Shown here piece after piece: positions 33,236 through 42,127 of a stretch of 64,000 nt of DNA (the first letter of the stretch is position 1; each line of letters opens with the position of its first letter). Origin of the DNA: Paralithodes platypus (taxonomy: Eukaryota > Arthropoda > Malacostraca > Decapoda > Lithodidae); contig CM064512.1 of assembly GCA_032716605.1 (NCBI GenBank), forward strand, positions 22,941,810 to 23,005,809, in the 5' to 3' direction. The notes below the pieces were generated by a model, which worked only from the letters and a program-made list of their open reading frames with translations, was not told the DNA's origin and made no database searches. The position numbers were made by a program, and so were the translations under genes.

Positions 33236-33744
33236 AAAGCTGTCCGATGTGAGCACAGTGACTGTTAAAATCCTCGTTGTATATTATGACATTATCTAGG
33301 TACACCGTACAGTTGGGAATGTCGGCTACAATGTCGTTCATTAATTTCTGAAACGTTGCAGGGGCATTTTTCAGCCCGTATGGCATAACATGGCAACGAT
33401 ATGTGACACCGTCCACCACAAACCCACACACCTCTCGCGCTCGCTCAGACAAGGGCACTTGCCAATAACCCTTAACAAGGTCTATCTTAGTGAGGAACTT
33501 GGCTTTTCCTATCTTATCCACACTGTCGTCCACGCGAGGGAGAGGGTAGGCACTTGTGGGGGTTAAACCATTCAACCTGCGGAAATCTATACAAAACCGC
33601 ACCTTGCCATCTGGTTTGGGCTGCAGTGTGACGGGGGAAGTCCACCTTACTGCACCCTCAGAAATCAGCCCACGTTTCAGCATATAATCCAGCTCTTCCC
33701 TAAGTGCTGGTAATTTAATAGGGGGAACACGGTATGGCACTGAT
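33236..33744 (-). pseudogene. Element A reverse transcriptase core
   Basis: The 509-bp segment between the two MITEs encodes the gypsy-type RT. It has LREELDYMLKRGLISEGAVR, then PVTLQPKPDGKVRFCIDFRR, then motif A LTKIDLVKGYWQVPL, motif B MPYGLKNAPATFQKLMND, and motif C. Motif C reads YLDN: the codon at 33291-33293 is AAT, whereas the copy after the gap has GAT and reads YLDD. Loss of the second catalytic aspartate should abolish polymerisation, independent of the MITE interruptions. The upstream end continues in phase from the integrase frame at 34233 once the second MITE is ignored. Confidence 0.95.
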
Positions 33745-33748
33745 TTAA

Positions 33749-34228
33749 CACCTTACGAGCGGCCTATGCGGTTTATTTATGTGTACCGCCCAGCGGGGTG
33801 TTTTTAGCCAAAATAGGGCTGTTTACTTGATCATTTTCATGCCTAAATAAGACCCAGAACGTAAAACAAGTATCTATTCCTGAAAGGGCATAAACAGAGC
33901 TTTCGAATGACACCATAACGATCCTTGTATGATGGATAGTTTTCTTGCAATAACCGTGCAACGCGAGTGCAAAAAGCAGGTAATTCGGTACTTTCGGTAC
34001 ATAATTGAGTATGTAGCGAGTGAGAGAGGGAGGAGGGAGCTGAGATTTGTGTCAGTAGGTTCTCCGCGGTGGTCTGGAGCAGTCATACGCTCGCTAGTCT
34101 CCTGCCACCACTTGTCTCTCTCTCTCAGCCACATTACGTGCTGAAATTGCCACTCGACCTATGTCGAGCGCCGCCACATAGTCCAGCTTTATTTAACTCG
34201 ACTTAAGTGGTGAGCCGCTTTTTAAGGG
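33749..34228 (-). mobile_element. 480-bp TTAA MITE in element A pol, second
   Basis: Bounded by TTAA at 33745-33748 and 34229-34232. The left end CACCTTACGAGCGGCC and the complement of the right end CCCTTAAAAAGCGGCTCACC are imperfect inverted repeats. It is inverted relative to 32752-33231. It lies exactly between the integrase C-terminal part and RT; removing it restores a continuous frame. Confidence 0.92.
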
Positions 34229-37200
34229 TTAAAGGGCGGGTGGTCCCCAACATCGACATCGTGCACCGCTTGAGTAGTGAGGCCAGGATGCTCCGCGAAA
34301 ACAGCTGGGTTTGAATCAAACAAGTGCTGCACAGCTACACGCTGTTGCTCAGGCAGGTGCAATATCAACTCGTGAGCCACTTGTCTAGAATTCCCCGCCC
34401 ATTGATCCGCGGAAACATGACAATCCCAATTATCGTCCCCCGCAGCTTGACTGTCCCTTCCTCCTTCTCCACCACGATCGCTGCAGATCAACACCGGGAC
34501 AGTGAGAGGCTCGGAGGGGCGCCTCACATACTCTTTCATCAGATTTACATGGCAAAGTTGGTTCTTTTTCTTACGATCAGGAGTAGCTACTAAATAGTCG
34601 AGATCAGAAACCTTCCTTACAACCCGATACGGACCAGAATACTTGGCAGACAAGGGGTGTCCCACCAGAGGCAGTAGTATCAGTACCTCCTGATCTACTT
34701 CAAACTCCCTCAGCTTCACCTTCTGGTCGTATCTGTCCTTCATCTGAGCTTGTGAACTCTTAAGATTCCGACCTGCTACCTCCAAGCTCTTTAGTATTCT
34801 CTCACGGCTTTCAACTACATACTTTAGAAGCGAGCATGGCTTTGTGACTCCCTTCCAGATCTCCTTGACTATGTGGAGGGGCCCCCTGACCCTGTGTCCA
34901 AAAACCAACTCGTTCGGGCTAAATCCCAAGCTCTCCCCAGGTACTTCTCTCGCAGCAAATAAAACGTATGGGAGACCTAGATCCCAGTCCTTCCCATTTT
35001 CCATACAATAACACCGCAACATACTCTTGAGAGTCGAGTGCCACCTTTCCAAAACTCCCTGACTCTCGGGATGGTAGGCAGATGACACCACAGACACTAT
35101 CCCATGTTGCTGCATGGTCTGCTTAAACAGAGCAGAAGTAAAATTGGATCCCTGATCAGACTGGATCTCCTGAAGGTAGCCATAACGAGAGAAATAGACA
35201 AGTAGGTTTTTGACAACAGTCTTAGCCATCCCGTTGCGCATGGGGTAAGCATCTGGATACCGTGTTGCTACATCCATTACAGTTAGTAAAAATTTATTGC
35301 CGGCACTAGTGGGGGGCAATGGGCCAACCATATCGATAACTAGTTTGCTGAAGGACGGCCCAATGACAGGGATGGGTTGTAACGGGGCTCTCGGGATGAC
35401 CTGATTGGGTTTCCCAACAACTTGACAAGTGTGACACTGTGACACCCATGACACGACACTCGCCTTTAACCCAGGCCACCAGAAAAGCTTGCTCAGAGCT
35501 GCCTCCGTCTTACGTGCCCCCAGGTGCCCTGCCAAAGGCACATCATGAGCTAATCTCAATAAGCTCTCCCGGCACACCCTCGGTACTAGTAAATGGTCCA
35601 CTAATCCTGACCCGCCATCCCACTTTTTCTTGGGATCTTGATGTCTCCGATACAAGATCCCCTCGGACAAGAAAAAATCACCAGGCTGCGCATCCCCATC
35701 GCTCTCCAGTTCGACAGCACCATTACCACACGCCCTGACTTCAGGATCTTCCAGCTGCAAGGAACATATATCAGCAGGTGCGAGATTATCCAAGTTCATC
35801 TTAAATAATTTATTTCCACCTCCAATGTCCCGCTGAGCCATCCTTTCCTCACGCTGCGCATAACGATGCTGTCGCAGAGTCTCTTCCTGCCCTGCACCTG
35901 CACTAGCGGTGACAGGCCCCGGGGCCTCTCCAGACTCTAACATAGGTGCCAATAATGAGTCACCAAGAAACACTGCCGGCTCAAAACTCTCCAATTGACC
36001 AACACTTCCCATTTTCTTGTGACCTTTCCTCCGCAGTTTGATAGACTGAGGTGGTGGCTGCAAGGCTCCGGATGTCTGAGAACGCGTCACAACACACGCC
36101 ATGGTTTGTACGCTACACTTCTCAACCCACTCCTGTTCCTCCCTACTAACGTCGGCCGCCTTCTCGGCAACGACCAAGGGTGAAACCTTAGAAACAGGCA
36201 CCGCAAAGTCGTTGCCGAGGAGGAGGTCGACGCCTCCAACAGGCAAGTTCTCTACAATTTCGACATCCAGCTCCTTCGCCACACCACCCACCTCCAGCTC
36301 CATCCGCACCAGCGGGTAGGACTTCGTAGCATTGATCCCCTGAACTACCACCACCCGAGCAGCGTTAATCGGCCTACCAGTAAAGTTCTTCAACAAGGTC
36401 TGAGAAGCCCCAGTATCACGCAATAGCTTAACTCCTCGCCTTTCGCCAGCCCACCTCACAAAACCATGCCCTCTATGACCCCCAAAGACGTCGCGGACAG
36501 GGTTCGAGCCTTCCGGACTCTTGAACACAGGCTGTGTCCCAACCTCTGACGAACTACCCTTGGCAAACTCAGAAGATATAGGCGACACCCCTATGCTGCG
36601 GACCAATGACACAACCTTGTTTGGTGGCTTGTTCGGACAAGCATTTGCAAAGTGACCCTCCTTGTGACATGCAAAGCACTCTTTACTCTTTGGTTTCCCT
36701 TGGGAGTGGGAGGTACCATTAGACTTTTTATACGGGACGGTATTTGGTTTATGTTCAGTTTTATTGTCAGTGCTAGATGGTTTTGTGTATTTATGTGTAT
36801 CAAAATTCTTGGGAGGGGGAGGGGTACGATCCTTTGCACCCGACTCACTCCTAGCTGCTGCTCCGCACCCTCGAATTAATGACAGTCGGAGGTCAGCCAT
36901 TTCTGCTGACTCCTGGAGAGTTCTAGGATTTTTTTCCTTTATATTTAATGTTAAGTCCCCGCCTGTGCACTTAAAGAACTGCTCCAAGAGAACCAGCTCA
37001 CTCAACTCCTCAAAAGTAGCTGCCCTCTCAGAACGCAGCCAATGTCGTAGTGCATCAGACAAGTCCCGGGCGTGTTCTAGGAAGGTACTATCCTTGCCCT
37101 TAGTAACACCCCGAAACTTCAAGCGGTAAGTTTCTGGTTGTAACTCATAGGCCCTTAGCACAGCCTTCTTTAGCTCATCATAAACTACACAGGACTCTAA

Positions 37201-37971
37201 AGGTAGTGCATCATACGCTTTTAGCCCCTTTCCTAGGAGTCTTGATGAAACTAATGCTGCCCACTTTTCCTGAGGCCACTGGTGTTCCTGACACTTCTTC
37301 TCAAATCGCATAAAAAACTCAGTCATACCTAATTCATCGAACACAGGAACTAGTTTAAGCAGGTGCGACAATGATTGGTCCCGATGTCTGTTACCTCCCC
37401 CAATATTTCGCCCTGTTACCTCCACTCGAGATCTCTCCAGCTCCCTGTCAGCCCGATACCTAGTAGACTCTGCCTGCAGTTCAGCCTCTCGTATAGCTGT
37501 TCTCTCTGCAACCTCAGCCTGCACACTAGCCTGTCTCTCGGCAGCCTCAACCTGAACTCTAAACTGTCTTTCGGCGGCCTCAACCTTGAGACTAGCCTGT
37601 CTTTCGGCAGCCTCAACCTTGGCCATCTCAAGCCGAAGCAACAAATCTGGAGTCAACCCTTGAGGAGGGGAAGGTGCATTTAATGGAGAGGGTCCCTGTG
37701 ATTGAATTCCACGCTGCCATTGACCATCAACTTGGGGGTATGTACTAACTTCAGGCACCCTGACGTTTGATATGGGGGTAGAGTGGAGGGGGGGCTGGAG
37801 ACCGGGGCCCCCAGTCGCCTCTCCACCCAGGTCTCTCCCTTCTAAACCCAATATCAAAGTCCTCAGCTGATCTTTCCTCATGCCACTTAAACCCTGGTGA
37901 CCCTGAAGACCTGCCACACACTTTAAGCCATACTTATTCAGCTTCAACACCCTGGCAGCGGTAAGGGGCAC
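34222..37971 (-). CDS. Element A Gag-protease-integrase polyprotein (interrupted downstream by a MITE)
   Basis: 1249 codons are open. Domains in order: a coiled coil with four copies of a VEAAERQ-type repeat (residues about 115-165); capsid (HLLKLVPVFDELGMTEFFMR); a SCAN-like helix bundle at about 280-365 (FLEHARDLSDALRHWLRSE, LSELVLLEQFFKCTGGDL); a CCHC knuckle CFACHKEGHFANACP near 431; protease LLRDTGASQTLL near 514 and LLLGNDF; the integrase zinc finger H..H..CHTC (about 810-850); the core (VIDMVGPLPP, SDQGSNFTSALF, ESQGVLERWHSTLKSML); and a GPY/F-like region (AKYSGPYRVVRKV). A better start is the ATG at 38085, 38 codons upstream in the same frame, but a TGA at 37984-37986 intervenes. The last codons lie in the MITE. 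Confidence 0.95.
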   Translation of the reverse strand: MPLTAARVLKLNKYGLKCVAGLQGHQGLSGMRKDQLRTLILGLEGRDLGGEATGGPGLQPPLHSTPISNVRVPEVSTYPQVDGQWQRGIQSQGPSPLNAPSPPQGLTPDLLLRLEMAKVEAAERQASLKVEAAERQFRVQVEAAERQASVQAEVAERTAIREAELQAESTRYRADRELERSRVEVTGRNIGGGNRHRDQSLSHLLKLVPVFDELGMTEFFMRFEKKCQEHQWPQEKWAALVSSRLLGKGLKAYDALPLESCVVYDELKKAVLRAYELQPETYRLKFRGVTKGKDSTFLEHARDLSDALRHWLRSERAATFEELSELVLLEQFFKCTGGDLTLNIKEKNPRTLQESAEMADLRLSLIRGCGAAARSESGAKDRTPPPPKNFDTHKYTKPSSTDNKTEHKPNTVPYKKSNGTSHSQGKPKSKECFACHKEGHFANACPNKPPNKVVSLVRSIGVSPISSEFAKGSSSEVGTQPVFKSPEGSNPVRDVFGGHRGHGFVRWAGERRGVKLLRDTGASQTLLKNFTGRPINAARVVVVQGINATKSYPLVRMELEVGGVAKELDVEIVENLPVGGVDLLLGNDFAVPVSKVSPLVVAEKAADVSREEQEWVEKCSVQTMACVVTRSQTSGALQPPPQSIKLRRKGHKKMGSVGQLESFEPAVFLGDSLLAPMLESGEAPGPVTASAGAGQEETLRQHRYAQREERMAQRDIGGGNKLFKMNLDNLAPADICSLQLEDPEVRACGNGAVELESDGDAQPGDFFLSEGILYRRHQDPKKKWDGGSGLVDHLLVPRVCRESLLRLAHDVPLAGHLGARKTEAALSKLFWWPGLKASVVSWVSQCHTCQVVGKPNQVIPRAPLQPIPVIGPSFSKLVIDMVGPLPPTSAGNKFLLTVMDVATRYPDAYPMRNGMAKTVVKNLLVYFSRYGYLQEIQSDQGSNFTSALFKQTMQQHGIVSVVSSAYHPESQGVLERWHSTLKSMLRCYCMENGKDWDLGLPYVLFAAREVPGESLGFSPNELVFGHRVRGPLHIVKEIWKGVTKPCSLLKYVVESRERILKSLEVAGRNLKSSQAQMKDRYDQKVKLREFEVDQEVLILLPLVGHPLSAKYSGPYRVVRKVSDLDYLVATPDRKKKNQLCHVNLMKEYVRRPSEPLTVPVLICSDRGGEGGRDSQAAGDDNWDCHVSADQWAGNSRQVAHELILHLPEQQRVAVQHLFDSNPAVFAEHPGLTTQAVHDVDVGDHPPFNP

Positions 37972-37983
37972 CTCTAAAAATCT

Positions 37984-38085
37984 TCAAGCACCCTCCTCGC
38001 TATCGACTAGCCACTCCACAGGTCTTTCTCCCTCCGAGCCCGTATCGTGACCTGACCCATCACTGTGTTCTGATGTATTAGACAT
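37984..38085 (-). pseudogene. Element A Gag N-terminal leader ending in TGA
   Basis: The ATG at 38085 opens MSNTSEHSDGSGHDTGSEGE and runs 33 codons to a TGA, then continues in the same frame into the long ORF. Element B's Gag starts with a comparable MSYTGSEENG, which supports this as the ancestral start. The copy at 58537-58638 has the same TGA. Confidence 0.7.
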
Positions 38086-38280
38086 GTTTGTGTACTGCAG
38101 TAATTATCACGGTTATAGAATGTGCCTTATCTCCTATGCAAGTATGTATATACTAATGTTACTTAAAGTCTTTAATGTGTTATATTGGTTGCTCCAAAAA
38201 AAAAAACTCTATGCCCACTGTATTCCTCTAATCATAAGGAATCTCAAAACAAATGACCACTATATTCCTCTGTTCAGTAA

Positions 38281-38299
38281 ATCCTATGCAAGGTCGCCA
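38281..38299 (-). promoter_or_regulatory. Element A primer-binding region
   Basis: On minus, two bases after the 5' LTR, TGGCGACCTTGCATAGGAT. It matches element B's site in 17 of 19 positions. Confidence 0.65.
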
Positions 38300-38301
38300 T
38301 T

Positions 38302-40196
38302 TGTTACATCCTGGGATATATAAACACTGGGCTCTTTCTATTGGACTAGGTATGCGGCAACAAGCAACAACGGAAAACGCTAGATCCAACCGTTATCTAT
38401 AAACCCAGGCAACAAACCACCCTAAACCGTCAAGAGTCCTGCCTGGACAACGAGGTATCCTATGACTCGGTTACAGGGTGCACGCACTATAGACTGCTGA
38501 TAGTCAAGCAGGCTATATAAAAGATCACACAATTAAGTTGACTTAAAGCTTCAAGGAAAAGATAGATAACGGAATTAAATTGCAGAAACAATTTAATAAC
38601 AAACTAGAAGAAAGTACATTTAACGTTACGTTAATTAATACAACTAATCACCCCTGCGTGAAAGAAGGTGAAAGCAAACAGTCCTCAAAACATCGTACCG
38701 GTAGACAAGATACGGGTTTCTAAACTGCATGCGGCTACTGTAGGATCTGATGCTTAGCAAAGAAAGTACGTTACGAATTTAGAGAACTCTTAACTCATAA
38801 GCAGGAATAAATACTAGTGATAGGCCATACAGTGTATAATGGCATAGGTATAATTAAATAAAGGCAGCAACTCGCAACATAACCACATACAGGTGTGCTT
38901 CTCACTCTTAGTCAGGCAAGCCTGCTCGGACAGAGTCTCTAAGCCACACCCTGACTCACAATGCTCACAAAAACGGTAAACTGTGGCACAAAAACAAGCA
39001 TACAGAAATAATAAACCCCTAGCTGTTAATCTGCCAGGTGGCAGAGGTCTAGCCGGAAGGATATAGGCTTCGGATACCCGGGCTGAGCCACCTGCTCTAG
39101 CCTAGGGACGTTCCCAAGTCTGTGCGCCAAATTACTCTAATTGAAAGGGTGCTCTCTGGAGAGACTCAGATCGCAAGTATCTGACTCTCTCCTGGCGACC
39201 CTAAAACAAAAGCAAGATGTGCTAGCGCAGTGCTGAGTGGACTAGGCAAGGGCCCTCACACAACACAACACTAGACACACAGGGACACAGACAAGAAAAT
39301 GCCCCCAGACTCCCACGGGTATCCTAGTAAAGTCGTGCGGGTCCACAGGACTCGCACCAGCAGACTTTACTTAAAGGATCGTAAAAAGCCTCCCCTCCGG
39401 TCTAGCCCCTGCTAACCTGACACAAGAACACACTAGCAAGCATGAAACCACCAAATATGAGACAACAAAAAAGCTTCCTAGGTCTCATTAACAATTACAT
39501 CTCCGCATAAGGCCCAAAATCCTATCTAGTTATCTGAGAGCTCGTCGTTAATACAATAATAGATATAAGGTCTATCAAGGGGATGGGATAATTAAATAGA
39601 TTGGTGAAGTAGTGGTAGGAAGTTATACAAAGTAAGAGAGAAAGTTTCTAAGTGGGGTTGAGAGGGATAGATATCAAGGGGGTCCGAAGGGTACGACAGT
39701 GAGGTGAGCTCTGAGTCTTGAATCTGTCTGGACCCCACCCTAGGCATGCAAAGTACATCCCATGCTTGGCAACACTCAACACAGTTGCCGGGTCAAAATC
39801 CTCTACTCCGTGCATGAGTCGAAACTAAGCCTAACGATGCGATCAAATGCATATGGCAACGTTTTCAGGCTCGTCCCAAGCTGGCAAGCGAAGCAACGTC
39901 CCAAGCCGGTCTCTCTCTCCCACTTGTCTCCTCCCACCCTCACTAGACTTACATCTTATATATTATAATGAAATAATCAACTATCGAGAATAAAATATAC
40001 TAAGATGCGTTGGTTAAGAATAAGGGCAGCTTCAAGCTGTGAAACAACATAAGAATATCCCAGACATTAGTTACGTTGTCGTAGGATATATACTAAGGAA
40101 AAGCCTGCCGGCCGGCTAGCGCCAGCCGGTTTCTAAACGGCTGGGCAGCCGACGCGCGTGCATGCCCGCACGTGGCTACTATACAGGAGCGTCACA
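38302..40196 (-). repeat. Element A copy 1, 5' LTR
   Basis: 1895 bp, the same length as the 3' LTR. Scattered substitutions only, for example TGTTACATCC here versus TGTTACGTCC. It is followed on the right by the CTAG target duplicate and the rest of element B gag. Confidence 0.95.
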
Positions 40197-40200
40197 CTAG

Positions 40201-41492
40201 GGACCGTTATCCTCCCTCTCCCCGTAGCAACGACACATTTAAACAAAAGAGCAATGAAACTAAAACTGAATTCAAACCTAACACCACGCCGTATAAGAAA
40301 AGTCAGGGGCCTGTTACTTCACAGTATAAGCCGAAACCGAAATTTATGTGTTTTAAGTGCCACAAGGAGGGTCATAAAGCAAATGAGTGCCCTAGTCGAC
40401 CTCCTCCGGCATCCGTGTCTTTTGCTCACGGCATTGGAGTGTTCAAGAGGACATCGGAGTTTGTTAGAGGCAATTCTTCCGAGGTAAATACACTGCCAGT
40501 GCAGAAGGATCCGGAAGGCTTATTCCCTGTCCGTGATGCCTTTAGTGACCACAGGGGACTCGGTTGTGTGGAGTGGGGGGGGGAGAAGACATGAGGTGAG
40601 AATTTTGCGTGACACTGGGGCATCGCAAACATTGTTGAGGAATTTCACTGGTAAACCTGTAAATACGGCGCGGTGGTTGTGGTTCAGGGAGTTAATGCAA
40701 CAAGGTCATACCCGCTTGTAAGAATGAAGATGGAAGTTGATGGTGTGACTCGTGACCTGGATGTAGGAATTGTGGAGAAGTTACCTGTTGGGGGCGTCGA
40801 CCTCCTTCTCGGAAACGACTTTGCGGGGCCTACTTCTGAGGCTCCACCCTTGGTCGTTGCCGAGAAGCCGGCCGACGTGAGTAGGGAGGAGCAGGAGTGG
40901 GTTGAGAAGTGTCGGGGGCAACCTATGGAGTGTGTTGTCACCCGTTCCCTTGCATCCAGGGAGTCACATTCTGGTCAACAGTCTTTAGATCAGCGGAGGA
41001 AGGGTACCGAGAAGGGGTTGAAAGTTGTTGCGGTTGAGAGTTCAGTATCAGCGGACATTCTCGGGGACTCATTATTAGGACCAATTTTCGAGTCTAGAGA
41101 AGACCCATTAACTGTTCCTGAGAAGGCAGTGGATGGGCTTAAAAAGACGATGAGACAGCAACGGTATGCAGAGAGAGAGCAACGGGAGGCCAAATTTAAT
41201 GTAGGAGGGGGGCATGAGTTCTTTCGCAAACACTTGGATAGGCTTGCTCCTTTGGACATTCGTAAGTTGCAATTGGAAGACCCGGAGGTTCTTGAATGTG
41301 GTACCGGTGCTGTCGAGTTGGAGGAGGACAGTGATGCACAGTCGGGAGATTTTTTGTTCATAGATGGCATATTATACCGGCGATTCCAAGATCCGCAGAG
41401 GAATTGGGAGGGGGGATCAGGAGAGGTAGACCAGCTGGTCGTGCCGAGGGTTTGCAGGGAAAGCCTACTTAGGTTGGCCCATGATGTACCAG
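40201..41492 (+). pseudogene. Element B Gag C-terminus, protease and truncated integrase
   Basis: In phase with the Gag at 28959-29782. It has a CCHC knuckle CFKCHKEGHKANECP, protease LRDTGASQTLLRNF and LLLGNDF, then a spacer and the first part of integrase, ending LLRLAHDVP at about 41488. A nine-G run at about 40575 shifts the frame, and a missing G near 40672 shifts it back. The copy at 60752-62129 has eight Gs and the extra G and is open throughout. After HDVP the integrase is deleted and an out-of-frame tail of 29 codons follows. Confidence 0.9.
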
Positions 41493-41654
41493 GATCATCA
41501 CCCTCTCAAGTTTTTGAACCAGTTTCACAATCGGAATATGAGGCTGACCAGGTGGTCGCTAATGTTACAGGAATATAACCTGGACATACGCCATATTGCC
41601 GGTTGTGACAACGTGATTGCAGATGGTCTTTCGAGGGTAGATGATCCTGGGTAG
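41493..41654 (+). pseudogene. Element B RNase H remnant
   Basis: 54 codons, starting in the DHHPLKFL motif and ending RVDDPG and TAG, equal to the last part of element A's RNase H. It is out of frame with the preceding integrase piece. The junction removes the integrase core, the GPY-like region, RT and most of RNase H, about 3 kb compared with element A. The same junction is in the second copy. Confidence 0.9.
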
Positions 41655-42127
41655 ATTGACACACGGGTAGCCTCCTGCTTTAGTTTGAATAGTATTTTGC
41701 GCTTGGTGCTTGTTGGCTCGCGGTTGTAGCCCAGCGTATTGGGTCGTAAAGCAGGAGTTGAGCGTTTGGTATAGAAGAAAAACTAGGCTTGCCCCTATAG
41801 TGCAGCCGAAATAAACAAATTAAAAACATAAAAATCAAATAAAAACTCTTTCTTTGATAGTTGAATTTTTTCAGTATGTTATAGCAGTAATTCTGAGTTG
41901 CACTCCTCTCAGAATGCTGGGCTAGAGAAGCTCGCTCTTGAGGAGCATAACTACCTATAATTTAACCTATTGTGTTGGGGAGGGTTATAATTTTGTAAAA
42001 TGTTTTGTTGAGGAACTGTGCCAGATATTTTACTGCCGCTGGGTGATGGGAAGTAGAGATATAGCATGGGTTCTAACCATCAGATTTTTGTGAGCCTTGG
42101 GCCTCTGAGAAAAATCTTGGGGGGGGG
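41655..42127 (+). other. Element B 3' untranslated region and polypurine tract
   Basis: Non-coding, partly alignable to the complement of 31678-32002 of element A (for example AATAAAAACTCTTT). It ends in AAAAATCTTGGGGGGGGG directly before the 3' LTR, the plus-strand primer. Confidence 0.75.

Larger units (their letters stand above)
29783..40196 (-). mobile_element. Element A, copy 1: Gmr1-like Ty3/gypsy retrotransposon nested in element B
   Basis: 10.4 kb on the minus strand, with 1895-bp LTRs at both ends and a CTAG duplication (29779-29782 and 40197-40200). The protein order is Gag, CCHC knuckle, protease, integrase, chromo/GPY-like region, RT, RNase H. Integrase lies before RT, as in Ty1/copia, while all domains are Ty3/gypsy in sequence. 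This matches the published Gmr1 group. Two 480-bp TTAA MITEs interrupt pol on either side of the RT core. The LTRs differ by perhaps one to two percent by eye, so the insertion is fairly recent. It is inactive: MITE insertions, an RT active-site change and two nonsense codons. Confidence 0.95.
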
